Assembly (NCBI RefSeq): GCF_030816965.1
Contig: NZ_JAUSYQ010000002.1
Span: 8,980,001 to 9,044,000 of the forward strand
Reading direction: 5' to 3'
Source: Streptomyces canus
GTDB taxonomy: Bacteria > Actinomycetota > Actinomycetes > Streptomycetales > Streptomycetaceae
Length of the DNA: 64,000 nucleotides
Both the position numbers and the translations under genes were made by a program. This document shows, in pieces, positions 9,537 through 18,685 of the stretch. Each line of letters begins with the position of its first letter. The stretch's first letter is position 1. The notes under the pieces are model-generated. The model made no database searches, was not told where the DNA came from, and saw only the letters and a program-made list of their open reading frames with translations.

Positions 9537-9946
9537 GAAACGCGCTCCGGATCGGCACGCTGACACTCCTGGTCCTGTTCGGACCGGCCCTCGCGGGCTG
9601 CGGAAGCGTCGGAGAACGCCGTTCGGACGCCGAGAGCGCGGCCGCCGGTTTCGAGCGGCTGCTGCGCGCCGACGACCCGAACGGCCTCTGCGAGGCGCTC
9701 GCACCGGAAACCCGCAGCGAACTGGAGGAGTCCGAGGAAGCGAGCTGCGAAAAGACGATCGCCTCCCAGAAGATCCCCGTCGGCGGCACCACCCACCGCG
9801 TGGACCTCTACGGCAGACAGGCCCGCATCGTCCTGGACACGGACACCCTCTTCCTCTCCCTCTTCCCCGACGGCTGGAAAGTCGTCGCCGCAGGCTGCAC
9901 ACCCCGCCCGGGCCGGCCGTACCAGTGCACGCTCCAGGGAGGCTGA
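9533..9946 (+). CDS. hypothetical secreted lipoprotein
   Basis: A 137-aa protein with a Sec-type lipoprotein signal: positively charged MRNALRIG, a hydrophobic core, and the lipobox LAGC at residues ~20-23, then a Ser/Glu/Ala-rich mature part. It should be lipid-anchored on the outer face of the membrane. The body (FERLLRADDPNGLCEALAPETR...) contains four cysteines besides the lipobox Cys, which could form disulfides. No enzymatic motif is visible and I do not recognise a named family. GTG start overlapping the kinase stop by 4 nt suggests translational coupling. Confidence 0.8.
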   Translation: MRNALRIGTLTLLVLFGPALAGCGSVGERRSDAESAAAGFERLLRADDPNGLCEALAPETRSELEESEEASCEKTIASQKIPVGGTTHRVDLYGRQARIVLDTDTLFLSLFPDGWKVVAAGCTPRPGRPYQCTLQGG

Positions 9947-9952
9947 CGGCGT

Positions 9953-10036
9953 ATGCGGACCATGTTCACGCTCTGTCTGGTCGTCGTCCTCAGCGGCCTC
10001 GTCTACTTCACCGTCATGGGGCTGATGCACCGATGA
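9953..10036 (+). CDS. 27-aa single-span membrane microprotein
   Basis: A 27-codon ORF (MRTMFTLCLVVVLSGLVYF...) forms one hydrophobic helix with a basic N-terminus and an HR tail. It starts 6 bp after the lipoprotein gene and its stop overlaps the next ATG as ATGA, the usual sign of translational coupling with the DUF6766-like membrane protein. The preceding AGGGAGG gives a ribosome-binding site about 10 nt upstream. Length prevents homology inference; the support is position, RBS and hydropathy. Confidence 0.6.
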   Translation: MRTMFTLCLVVVLSGLVYFTVMGLMHR

Positions 10037-10719
10037 CCACACGCACCCGCGGCTTCCTGCGCGACAACGGCCTCGGCCTGGCCTTCGGCATCGGATTCCT
10101 GCTGGCCCTCGCCGGACAGGCGATCGCGGGCTACGCGGAGTTCAACAACCAGCTCACCACAGAAGGACTCGCCCAGGTCGGGTTCGGCGAATACCTCATG
10201 TCCTCCGACTTCGCCGTCGACGTGACGGAGAACTGGCAGTCGGAGTATCTGCAGTTCTTCCTCTACATCACCGCGACCGTCTGGCTCCTTCAAAGGGGCT
10301 CTCCCGAGTCGAAGAAGATGCACAAGGCAGGACGGGAGTCCGACCAGGATCAGCAGGTCGGACAGTACGCCCACCGGAACTCCCCCCGATGGGCCGGTGC
10401 CGGCGGACTGCGCCAGGCGCTCTACTCCCACTCCCTCGGACTGGTCATGGGCACCATCTTCGTCCTGTCCTGGCTGGCCCAGTCGATCAGCGGCGTCGCC
10501 GCCTACAACGAGGAACAGCTCCGCCGGCTCCAGGCCCCCACGAGCTGGGGCAGTTATATAGGGTCCGCGGACTTCTGGAGCCGCACCCTTCAGAACTGGC
10601 AGTCCGAGCTCCTCGCGGTGGCCTCCATGGCCATCCTGTCCGTCTACCTCAGACAGCGCGGCTCGCCGGAGTCCAAGCCGGTCGGGGCGGCCCACACCTC
10701 GACGGGGGTCGAAGGATAG
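10033..10719 (+). CDS. DUF6766-like membrane protein with internal duplication
   Basis: A 228-aa membrane protein with four predicted helices arranged as two repeats. Each repeat has a first helix, a loop ending in NWQSE, a second helix, and the cytoplasmic motif QRGSPESK (NWQSEYLQ... and NWQSELLA...). This matches what I recall of the DUF6766 family, whose function is unknown. The start is the ATG overlapping the stop of the 27-aa ORF; an open extension upstream reads through the microprotein in another frame and is discarded. It converges with the M1 peptidase gene. Confidence 0.82.
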   Translation: MTTRTRGFLRDNGLGLAFGIGFLLALAGQAIAGYAEFNNQLTTEGLAQVGFGEYLMSSDFAVDVTENWQSEYLQFFLYITATVWLLQRGSPESKKMHKAGRESDQDQQVGQYAHRNSPRWAGAGGLRQALYSHSLGLVMGTIFVLSWLAQSISGVAAYNEEQLRRLQAPTSWGSYIGSADFWSRTLQNWQSELLAVASMAILSVYLRQRGSPESKPVGAAHTSTGVEG

Positions 10720-10745
10720 GACCGCCCCCAGGCAACGCCCAGGCC

Positions 10746-12260
10746 CTACTCGCCGTGCCCGTGCTCGTGCACGTCGTTCGTCGCCGCGATCTTCTTCCAC
10801 GACTTCGGCTGTACGGAGGCGTCCGCGGCCTCCGCCGCCTTCGCGATCGACGCGCTCCGCGCCGCCGGTGCACCCGGCTTCGACGGCTGGAACAGCCACG
10901 TGTCGAACAGCGCCGCCAGCGGCTGCCCGGACACCTCCTCGGCGTACCTCTGGAAGTCGGCGACGGAGGCGTTGCCGTACGCGTACTTCTGCGGCCAGCC
11001 CTTCAGCACGGCGAAGAAGGCCTCGTCCCCGATCTCGTTCCGCAGCGCCTGCAGGGCCAGCGCACCCCGGTCGTAGACGGCGATGTCGAACTGGTTCTCC
11101 GGCCCGGGATCACCCGGCTTCACCGTCCAGAACGCGTCGTCGGCCGGATGCGAGGCGTACACGTAGTCGGCGAGCTCCTGCGCCGTCCCCTCGCCCTCGT
11201 GCTCGGACCACAGCCACTGCGCGTACCGGGCGAAGCCCTCGTTGACCCAGATGTCCTTCCATCCACGCACGGACACGAGGTCGCCGTACCACTGGTGGGC
11301 CAACTCGTGCACGACCACGGAGGTGTTGGATCCGTTCGCGAACTGCCGCGGGCTGTAGAACGGCCGGGTCTGCGTCTCCAGCGCGTACCCGGTGGTGGTG
11401 TTCGGCACATATCCGCCGAGTGCGTCGAAGGGATACGGCCCGAAGTACCCGCTCAGCCAGTCGGCGATCTCCCCGGTCCGCTCGACACTGGCCCGGGCCG
11501 CGCCGTAGTTGGCCCCGAGGTCCTTGCTGTAGGCGTTGACGACCGGAATCCCACCGTCGGTCGTCCCGGTCGTGACGTCGAACTTCCCGACGGCCAGGGT
11601 CGCGAGATAGGTGGCCTGCGGCTTGTCGGAGCGCCAGCTGTAGCGCGTCCAGCCGAGGCGTGAACTCGTCGACTGGAGCGTCCCGTTGGAGATGGCCTGG
11701 CTGCCGTCCGGCACCAGGACCGACACGTCGTAGGTGGCCTTGTCGAGCGGGTGGTCGTTGCTCGGGAACCACCACCAGGCCGCCTCGGGCTCGTTCGCCC
11801 CGACCCCGCCGTCGGGGGTGCGGTGCCAGCTGGTGAAGCCGTACGCCTGCTTCGACGACGGCACCCCGCTGTACCGGACCACCACGGTCACGGAAGTGCC
11901 CTTGACCAGTGGCGACTTGGGCGTGATCTCCAGCTCGTGCTCGCCGGAGGTCGTGAACGACGCTTTGGCGCCGTTGACCCGCACCTCGCTCACGTCGAGC
12001 AGAAAGTCCAGATCGAAGCGGGACAGATCCTGCGTGGTGCGCGCGAGAAGAGTCGCCGTACCCTCCAACTCGTCCGTGGCCGGCTGGTACTTCAGCCGCA
12101 GGTCGTAGTGGGAGACGTCGTATCCGCCGTTGCCGTAGGCCGGGTAGTAGGGGTCGCCGATGCCCGGTGCGCCAGGGGAGAAGCCCGCTGCCGACGCCGG
12201 GATCGCCAGCATCAGGGAGGCCGTCGCGAGTGCGCCCGGTGCGATGAGTCTGCGGTGCAC
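10746..12260 (-). CDS. secreted M1-family aminopeptidase
   Basis: A 504-aa zinc metallopeptidase. The gluzincin site is complete: H318-E319-L-A-H322 with the third ligand E341 in NEGFA. Residues ~1-25 form a Sec signal peptide (LIAPGALATASLMLAIPASAAG), so it is exported. It removes N-terminal residues from extracellular peptides. I start at GTG 12260 because GGAG lies 5 nt upstream; the frame is open 29 codons further back without an RBS and without a signal at its end. The length fits the short M1 subgroup lacking the C-terminal helical domain. It is divergent from the S15 peptidase gene. Confidence 0.9.
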   Translation of the reverse strand: MHRRLIAPGALATASLMLAIPASAAGFSPGAPGIGDPYYPAYGNGGYDVSHYDLRLKYQPATDELEGTATLLARTTQDLSRFDLDFLLDVSEVRVNGAKASFTTSGEHELEITPKSPLVKGTSVTVVVRYSGVPSSKQAYGFTSWHRTPDGGVGANEPEAAWWWFPSNDHPLDKATYDVSVLVPDGSQAISNGTLQSTSSRLGWTRYSWRSDKPQATYLATLAVGKFDVTTGTTDGGIPVVNAYSKDLGANYGAARASVERTGEIADWLSGYFGPYPFDALGGYVPNTTTGYALETQTRPFYSPRQFANGSNTSVVVHELAHQWYGDLVSVRGWKDIWVNEGFARYAQWLWSEHEGEGTAQELADYVYASHPADDAFWTVKPGDPGPENQFDIAVYDRGALALQALRNEIGDEAFFAVLKGWPQKYAYGNASVADFQRYAEEVSGQPLAALFDTWLFQPSKPGAPAARSASIAKAAEAADASVQPKSWKKIAATNDVHEHGHGE

Positions 12261-12421
12261 GAAAGCTCCAAGTCGTAGGGGCACGAAGTCTGTCCGCAGC
12301 CTATTCACCACCTGTGAGCTGGAGGTGTCCATCGCCACCCGTGTCACACGATCGCCATTCGGCCGTCATGGTCTCAAGGTGCGCTCTTTTGCAGGGGAGT
12401 TGACCGCTGTACCGTCCGCGC

Positions 12422-14395
12422 ATGTCGATACGCACGCGCTTCATGATCTGGAGACCGCTCGCGACAGCAGCCGCGGCCACCGCCGCCCTGCTGGCGACCT
12501 TCCTCGCGCCCGCGACCGCACAAGCACAGGCGCGGACGGCCCCACGAGAGAGCCGACCGGTCTACTCGTACGGCAACGCCGTCCGCGAGGCCGTCTGGGT
12601 GGACACCCGGCTCGACGGCGACGGCGACGGAAAGAGCGACCGCGTCGCCGTCGACATCGTCCGGCCCCGCGAACCCGCCCAGCAGGGTCGCAAGGTTCCG
12701 GTCATCATGGACGCCAGCCCCTACTACTCCTGCTGCGGACGCGGCAACGAGAGCCAGCTGAAGACGTACGACGCCCAGGGCGACGTCGTCCAGATGCCGC
12801 TGTTCTACGACAACTACTTCGTGCCCCGCGGCTACGCCTTCGTCGGTGTCGACCTCGCCGGCACCAACCGCTCCGACGGCTGTGTGGACGTCGGCGGCCG
12901 CTCCGACATCCAGTCCGCCAAGGCGGTGGTCGACTGGCTGAACGGCCGAGCCACCGCCTACACCAGTCGCACGGGCACAGCGAAGGCCAAGGCCACCTGG
13001 ACCAACGGCAGGACCGGCATGATCGGCAAGAGCTGGGACGGCACCATCGCCAACGGCGTCGCCGCCACCGGGGTCGAGGGCCTGAAGACCATCGTCCCGA
13101 TCAGCGCCATCTCCACCTGGTACGACTACTACTTCTCCCAGGGCGCCCCGCTCTACGACTCCGGCCCCGACTGGCTCTCCGACTACGTCGACAGCCCCGA
13201 CGCCCGCGCCAAGTGCGCCGCCGTCCAGCAGAAGCTCGTCGACCAGGCGCCCCGCACCGGCGACCGGACGCCGCTGTGGACCGAGCGCGATTACGTGAAG
13301 GACGCCCGCAAGGTCAAGGCCAGCGTCTTCGCGATCCACGGCATGCAGGATCTCAACGTCCGCCTCCAGCACCTCGGTCCGTGGTGGGACGCCCTCGCGA
13401 AGAACGGCGTCGAGCGCAAGATCTGGCTCTCCCAGACCGGCCACGTCGACCCCTTCGACTTCCGCCGCGCGCCATGGGTCGACACCCTGCACCGCTGGTT
13501 CGATCACGAACTCCTCGGATACGACAACGGCATCGACCGCGAACCCATGGCCGCCATCGAACGCCACCCCGACCAGTGGGCCACCTCGAAGTCCTGGCCC
13601 CCGCGCGGTACGGCCGCCACGACCCTGCGCCCCGCGAAGGGTTCCCAAGCCGGCGTCGGCACCCTCGGCCTGACCAAGGCCAAGGGCACCGAGACCTTCA
13701 CCGACGACCCCGCGCTGAGCGAGACCGACTGGGCCGCCCGGATCGACACGTCGACCCCCGACAAGGCGGGCTTCACCACCGGAACCCTCACCAAGGGCCT
13801 CCGCCTGTCCGGCTCCTCCAAGGTCACCGTGACGGCGAGCCCGACCACCACCACGGCCCACCTCTCCGCCGTACTCGTGGATCTCGGCCCCGACACCATC
13901 CGCGACTACGCGGCCGCGGGCGAAGGCATCACCACCCTCACCAACCGCACCTGCTGGGGTCTCAGCACATCCGGCGACAGCGCCTGCTTCAAGGAGACGC
14001 AGGCGAAGACCACCGCCGTCGACCACACGGTCGTCAGCCGTGGCTGGGCCGACCTCGGCAATTACGCCGACTCCGGAAAGGGCGTCCCGCTCACCCCGGG
14101 CAAGGCGTACACCATCACCCTGGACCTCGGTGCCACGGACCACGTCGTCCCGGCGGGCCACCGCCTCGCCCTGATCGTCGCGGGCACCGACAAGGACCTC
14201 ATCGACCCGCCGTCCACCAAGCCCACCCTCACGATCGACCTGTCCCGCACCTCGGCCCGCGTCCCGCTGGTCGGCGGCGCCGCCGCCTTCGCCCGTGCCA
14301 CGAAGGGCGCCGAGACCGCCGTACCGGAGACGGCAGGGGCCCTTGACGGAGTCCGGGCCCCGCGTACCACCCACCGCGTCCCGGAGGGAGGATGA
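12422..14395 (+). CDS. secreted S15-family Xaa-Pro dipeptidyl-peptidase
   Basis: A 657-aa exported serine peptidase. The signal peptide spans ~residues 1-38 (ending ATAQAQA). The alpha/beta-hydrolase catalytic core has the nucleophile Ser204 in [14 protein letters not shown] and the catalytic His in QTGHVDPF; the beta-sandwich jelly-roll domain follows from ~residue 400. The family releases Xaa-Pro dipeptides. The ATG is only 6 nt after a TACCGT -10-like box, so a leaderless transcript is possible. Its stop overlaps the ATG of the M14 carboxypeptidase, so the two are coupled. Confidence 0.92.
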   Translation: MSIRTRFMIWRPLATAAAATAALLATFLAPATAQAQARTAPRESRPVYSYGNAVREAVWVDTRLDGDGDGKSDRVAVDIVRPREPAQQGRKVPVIMDASPYYSCCGRGNESQLKTYDAQGDVVQMPLFYDNYFVPRGYAFVGVDLAGTNRSDGCVDVGGRSDIQSAKAVVDWLNGRATAYTSRTGTAKAKATWTNGRTGMIGKSWDGTIANGVAATGVEGLKTIVPISAISTWYDYYFSQGAPLYDSGPDWLSDYVDSPDARAKCAAVQQKLVDQAPRTGDRTPLWTERDYVKDARKVKASVFAIHGMQDLNVRLQHLGPWWDALAKNGVERKIWLSQTGHVDPFDFRRAPWVDTLHRWFDHELLGYDNGIDREPMAAIERHPDQWATSKSWPPRGTAATTLRPAKGSQAGVGTLGLTKAKGTETFTDDPALSETDWAARIDTSTPDKAGFTTGTLTKGLRLSGSSKVTVTASPTTTTAHLSAVLVDLGPDTIRDYAAAGEGITTLTNRTCWGLSTSGDSACFKETQAKTTAVDHTVVSRGWADLGNYADSGKGVPLTPGKAYTITLDLGATDHVVPAGHRLALIVAGTDKDLIDPPSTKPTLTIDLSRTSARVPLVGGAAAFARATKGAETAVPETAGALDGVRAPRTTHRVPEGG

Positions 14396-15633
14396 CGATC
14401 CGAACCGTCACCGTGAGCACGGCGGCCCTGGTCGCCTCCCTGGTCGCGATTCCCGCCGAAGCCACCGAGGCCCCACCCCGCACCGGCTTCGAACAGTCGA
14501 ACGGCGCCCGCTGGACGAGCGAGTCCGAGGAGCGGGGCTTCCTCACCGAGGTCGACCGGGCGAGCAGCCGGGTCTCCCTCAGCCGCATCGGTACGACGAA
14601 ACAGGGCCGCCCTCTTCACCTCGTCCAGGTCGGCGCCCGTCACGCCACCGACAAGGTCCTCCTCGTGTGCAGCCAGCACGGCGACGAGCCGTCCGGGCGC
14701 GAGGGCTGTCTCACCACGGTCCGCGACCTGGCGTACGCGAAGGACGCCGGCACCCGGCGTTTCCTCGAGCGCACCACCGTGCTGGTCGTGCCCACCGCCA
14801 ACCCCGACGGCCGGGCCGCCGACACCCGTGGCAACAGTGACGGCGTCGACATCAACCGCGACCACCTCGCCCTCGCCACCGCCGAGGCCCGCGCCATGGC
14901 GAAGGTCGTCCGCGACCGGCAACCGGACGTGATCTACGACCTGCACGAGTACTCCGCCACACCGCCGTACTACGACAAGGACCTCTTCGACCTCTGGCCC
15001 CGCAACCTCAACACCGACCAGGCCGTCCACGACGAGGCCGAGACCCTGTCCCAGGCGTACGTACGTCCGGCCGCTGAAAAGGCCGGCCACACGACCGGCA
15101 CCTACGGCATCTGGACCGACCCGGTCACCGGCGACCCCATCAAGCAGGTCGCCGGCGACGGCCAGGAACGCATCCTGCGCAACATGTCGGGCGTCAAGCA
15201 CGCGATCGGCCTGCTGATCGAGAGCCGGGTCGAGCCCCTGACGGACACGGCCGAGGCGAGCAACAACCGACGCCGGGTGAACTCCCAACTGGCTGCACTG
15301 AAGGGCCTGTTCGATTTCGCCGACGAGCGTCGCCGGCAAGTCGAGAAGGCCACCACCGAGGCCCGCCACAAGCCCTCCACGGGCCCCGTCCACCTCGGCG
15401 GCGCCGACAACGACCCGCCCGAACCGGCCGAGGTGATCCAGGACCCGCCCTGCGGCTACCGGCTCACCGACGCCCAGTACCTGGAGTGGAAGGACGAACT
15501 CGCCCTGCACGGAGTGCGGACGAAGGGCACCTACGTCCCGGTTCGCCAACCCCTGCGCGCCCTCGTCCCGCTGCTTCTCGACGAACGCGCCCCGTATCAC
15601 CTCACGGCCGGGGAGCCCGACAGCGGCTGCTGA
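14392..15633 (+). CDS. secreted M14-family zinc carboxypeptidase
   Basis: A 413-aa metallocarboxypeptidase with a short signal peptide (residues 1-25, ...AIPAEATEA). The first zinc motif is H96-G-D-E99 in [17 protein letters not shown] and INRDH provide the substrate-binding region, and YDLHEY contains the third zinc His. It removes C-terminal residues from peptides outside the cell. ATGA overlap with the S15 gene shows coupling, so Xaa-Pro dipeptide release and C-terminal trimming are co-expressed. Residues 285 onward are not obviously catalytic. Confidence 0.9.
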   Translation: MTIRTVTVSTAALVASLVAIPAEATEAPPRTGFEQSNGARWTSESEERGFLTEVDRASSRVSLSRIGTTKQGRPLHLVQVGARHATDKVLLVCSQHGDEPSGREGCLTTVRDLAYAKDAGTRRFLERTTVLVVPTANPDGRAADTRGNSDGVDINRDHLALATAEARAMAKVVRDRQPDVIYDLHEYSATPPYYDKDLFDLWPRNLNTDQAVHDEAETLSQAYVRPAAEKAGHTTGTYGIWTDPVTGDPIKQVAGDGQERILRNMSGVKHAIGLLIESRVEPLTDTAEASNNRRRVNSQLAALKGLFDFADERRRQVEKATTEARHKPSTGPVHLGGADNDPPEPAEVIQDPPCGYRLTDAQYLEWKDELALHGVRTKGTYVPVRQPLRALVPLLLDERAPYHLTAGEPDSGC

Positions 15634-15721
15634 ATCGGTCGAGTTCTGCGGCACCTGTGGTAGGTCCTGGGGAACTGTGTGAAAGCCGGCGTATCCACCG
15701 CCCCAGGGGAAGGTGCCGCAG

Positions 15722-17422
15722 ATGACTGAAGACCTGAAGAAGAGAGGTGGCCGGGGAGACCCCGCGGGGACTCTCGGCCACCAGACCGACCGGGTGGTGT
15801 TCGGAGTCACCGCCGCCATCACCCTGGCCTTCGTGATCTGGGGCTGGGCGGCGACGGACTCATTGGAGGACGTCTCCACCTCCATGCTCAACGGGCTGAT
15901 CCACAACGGCGGCTGGGCCTTCATGCTGGCCGCCTCGTGTTTCGTGGTGTTCGCCCTGTGGCTCGCGATGAGCCGCTACGGCCGTATCCACCTGGGCGCC
16001 GAGGGCGAGGAGCCCGAGTTCAAGACGGTGTCGTGGGTCGCGATGATGTTCAGCGCCGGCATGGGCATCGGCCTGATGTTCTACGGCGTCAGCGAGCCGC
16101 TCTCGCACTACACGACCCCGCCTCCGGGTACGAGTCCCGCCAACTCCGGTGAACGCATGGAGACGGCGATGGCCACCACCCTCTTCCACTGGACCCTGCA
16201 CCCCTGGGCGATCTACGCGGTGGTCGGTCTCGGCATCGCCTACAGCACCTTCCGCAAGCGCAGGCGCCAGACCATCAGCGCCGTCTTCACCCCGCTCATC
16301 GGGGAGAAGCACGCCAACGGCGGCGTGGGCCGGGTGATCGACATCCTCGCGATCATCGCCACCGTCTTCGGCTCCGCGGCCTCTCTCGGTCTCGGCGCCC
16401 TCCAGATCGGCTCCGGCTTCCAGGAGTTGGACTGGATGGACGACGTCAGCACCGGTCTGCTCGTCACGATCATCGCCGTGCTGACCCTGGCCTTCGTGCT
16501 CTCGGCCGTCTCCGGCATCGAGCGGGGCATCCAATGGCTGTCCAACACCAACATGGTGCTCGCCCTGATCCTCGCGGTCTTCGTGTTCATCGCCGGACCC
16601 ACGATCATCGTGCTCGACCTGCTGCCCACCTCGGTCTTCTCCTACCTCGGCGACCTGCCCCAGCTCGCCGGACGTACCGAGGCCAGCGGCGGCAAGGGCG
16701 TCGCGGACTGGCTCGGCAGCTGGACCGTCTTCTACTGGGCCTGGTGGATCTCCTGGACGCCCTTCGTCGGCATGTTCATCGCCCGCATCAGCCGCGGCCG
16801 CACCATCCGGCAGTTCGTCGGCGGTGTCATCCTCGTGCCGAGCACGGTCAGCCTGGTCTGGTTCGCGATCTTCGGCGGTACGGCCATGAAGCTGAAGGAG
16901 GGCGGCGCGCTCGGCGGTGAGTCGACTCCGGAGGGTCAACTCTTCGGTGTGCTCCAGGAGTTTCCCATCGCCACCGCCACCAGCCTGCTCGTGATGATCC
17001 TGGTGGGCATCTTCTTCGTCTCGGGAGCCGACGCCGCGTCCATCGTGATGGGCACGCTCTCCCAGCGGGGCGCCCTCGAACCCGGCCGATTCGTCGTGGT
17101 GTTCTGGGGTGTGGTCACCGGCGCGGTCGCCGCCATCATGCTGCTCGTCGGCAGCGGTCAGGGCGACGCGCTCACCGGCCTGCAGAATCTCACGATCCTG
17201 GCCGCCGCGCCCTTCGTGCTCGTGATGATCGGCATGTGCGTCGCCCTCATGCGCGACCTGCGCCGGGACCCGTTGATCGTGCGCGGCGAGATGGGCTCCG
17301 AGGCCGTCGAACTCGCCGTGATCGAGGGCCACAGGAAGTACGACGGCGACTTCGGGATCCAGATCGGTCCGGGCCCCGGCACCGAGACGGAGGGCGACCC
17401 GCTGGGCCACGACCACAGCTGA
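15722..17422 (+). CDS. BCCT-family betaine/choline/carnitine transporter
   Basis: A 566-aa, 12-TM transporter. Characteristic BCCT segments are VAMMFSAGMGIGLMFYGVSEPL in the third helix region and the aromatic box VFYWAWWISWTPFVGMFIARISRGRTIR in helix 8. It imports quaternary ammonium osmolytes by Na+ or H+ symport. ATG 15722 is chosen over GTG 15713 because AGGGGAAGG lies 8 nt upstream of it. The C-terminal tail is hydrophilic. Immediate neighbours are unrelated, so it is probably monocistronic and a general osmoprotectant importer. Confidence 0.92.
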   Translation: MTEDLKKRGGRGDPAGTLGHQTDRVVFGVTAAITLAFVIWGWAATDSLEDVSTSMLNGLIHNGGWAFMLAASCFVVFALWLAMSRYGRIHLGAEGEEPEFKTVSWVAMMFSAGMGIGLMFYGVSEPLSHYTTPPPGTSPANSGERMETAMATTLFHWTLHPWAIYAVVGLGIAYSTFRKRRRQTISAVFTPLIGEKHANGGVGRVIDILAIIATVFGSAASLGLGALQIGSGFQELDWMDDVSTGLLVTIIAVLTLAFVLSAVSGIERGIQWLSNTNMVLALILAVFVFIAGPTIIVLDLLPTSVFSYLGDLPQLAGRTEASGGKGVADWLGSWTVFYWAWWISWTPFVGMFIARISRGRTIRQFVGGVILVPSTVSLVWFAIFGGTAMKLKEGGALGGESTPEGQLFGVLQEFPIATATSLLVMILVGIFFVSGADAASIVMGTLSQRGALEPGRFVVVFWGVVTGAVAAIMLLVGSGQGDALTGLQNLTILAAAPFVLVMIGMCVALMRDLRRDPLIVRGEMGSEAVELAVIEGHRKYDGDFGIQIGPGPGTETEGDPLGHDHS

Positions 17423-17611
17423 GTCCTCCGCGCGCGACGGCACACCCCCTGCGACCTGTCCCTCTTCGACCAGGCGTACGCCGTTGACGCCGGGCCACGC
17501 CGCCAACTCCTCGTGCACGCCGAGGTGCACGTCGAGCGACCGCGCCGCCCGGCGTGAGCGGAATGACGCATGCCGTGCTCAGACCGGCCTCAAGCCGGGA
17601 ATACTCACACC

Positions 17612-18637
17612 ATGTCTGCCGCATACGCGACCTTCGGCCTGGCACCGGCGATGCGTGCCGGTGGAGTCCTCGCCAACGGTGACTTCGAGATACACCGGGA
17701 CTTCGTGGACTTCATCGTCGACGGCCGCCCGCTCCTCTTCCAGCTCTCCGACCTCGATGCCGTCTCCCCACTCGCCTCCGACGTCCCACCCGCGATCTTC
17801 ACCGCCCAGGTCCGCAGCTTCCTGGGCGAGACGGACGCTCCGCTTCCGAGTGGTCGTCACGTCATCTACGGCTGCCCCGAGTGCGAGGACCTCGCCTGCG
17901 GAGCCGTCACCGCGGTCATCGAGCGGGACGGCGACGACTTCATCTGGCGGGACTTCGCCTGGCAGACCGAGGAGGCCGTGGACCTCCGGCGCAACGGCTA
18001 TCACGGCATCGGGCCGTTCCGCTTCCAGGGCGCCGAGTACCGCGCGGCGCTCGACTCCCTGCTCCAAGGCGCCGGCCCGGGGGGCGCCCGCCGCCGCGTC
18101 CTGCTCATCGGCGCCCGCGTGGCCCTCCTCGCCAAACTGGCCGCCGCCCTGCGCACCATCGGCATCGGCGCCGACATCACCCGTGAGGTGGGCGCCGTCC
18201 ACGCCGACGAACTGCGCGGGTACGGCGCGGTCGCCTTCGGCCGCCCGGTCACCGAGGAGGAACGTACCGCCGTACGCGCCTCCTTCGACCGCGCGGGCGT
18301 CGACGTGACCTACGTCGACGGCCTCGCCCCGATCGTCCCGCTGCTCGTGGCCCAGATAGAGCACGCCCTGGACCGCAGCCCCGTCGAACGGCGCCGCTTG
18401 GCCCGCCTGGTCGCCGCCGACGGCGAGGCGGCCGTCGAGGTCACCTCACCGTGCCGGGTGCGCCTGACGGCGTACCGCCTCGACCGGCTGTACCGCACGC
18501 ACGCTCACGAGGTCTTCGACGGCGTCCTGGAAGCGGGCCGGCACCGTATCGCCCTGGACGCCAAGGCGGTGAAGGGAGAAGCGTTCCTGGTGGCGCGGAC
18601 CTCGGGAAGCGTCCTGGTGGAGGCGATGGCCCGCTGA
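17612..18637 (+). CDS. hypothetical oxidoreductase-like protein
   Basis: A 341-aa protein that automated pipelines often label oxidoreductase, but I see no firm cofactor motif. Residues 1-150 contain a distinctive CPECEDLACG cluster with three Cys after an RPLLFQLSDLDAVSPL segment. Residues ~165-260 (RRRVLLIGARVALLAKLAAALRTIG...) look like a degenerate Rossmann or short-chain-like region. The C-terminal ~90 residues are beta-rich. ATG start with only a weak GGGA upstream. It stands 48 bp before the ABC-F gene on the same strand. Function unknown. Confidence 0.65.
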   Translation: MSAAYATFGLAPAMRAGGVLANGDFEIHRDFVDFIVDGRPLLFQLSDLDAVSPLASDVPPAIFTAQVRSFLGETDAPLPSGRHVIYGCPECEDLACGAVTAVIERDGDDFIWRDFAWQTEEAVDLRRNGYHGIGPFRFQGAEYRAALDSLLQGAGPGGARRRVLLIGARVALLAKLAAALRTIGIGADITREVGAVHADELRGYGAVAFGRPVTEEERTAVRASFDRAGVDVTYVDGLAPIVPLLVAQIEHALDRSPVERRRLARLVAADGEAAVEVTSPCRVRLTAYRLDRLYRTHAHEVFDGVLEAGRHRIALDAKAVKGEAFLVARTSGSVLVEAMAR

Positions 18638-18685
18638 GAAGCGAAGCGTCGGGCATCCGCCGCGGCCATTAGGATCGGCGGTCTG

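Noticed and set aside
17423..17611. VHLGVHEELAAWPGV-like string on the minus strand after the BCCT gene
   Set aside because: It looks gene-like but continues only as antisense of the transporter and has no start or stop of its own; possibly a remnant.
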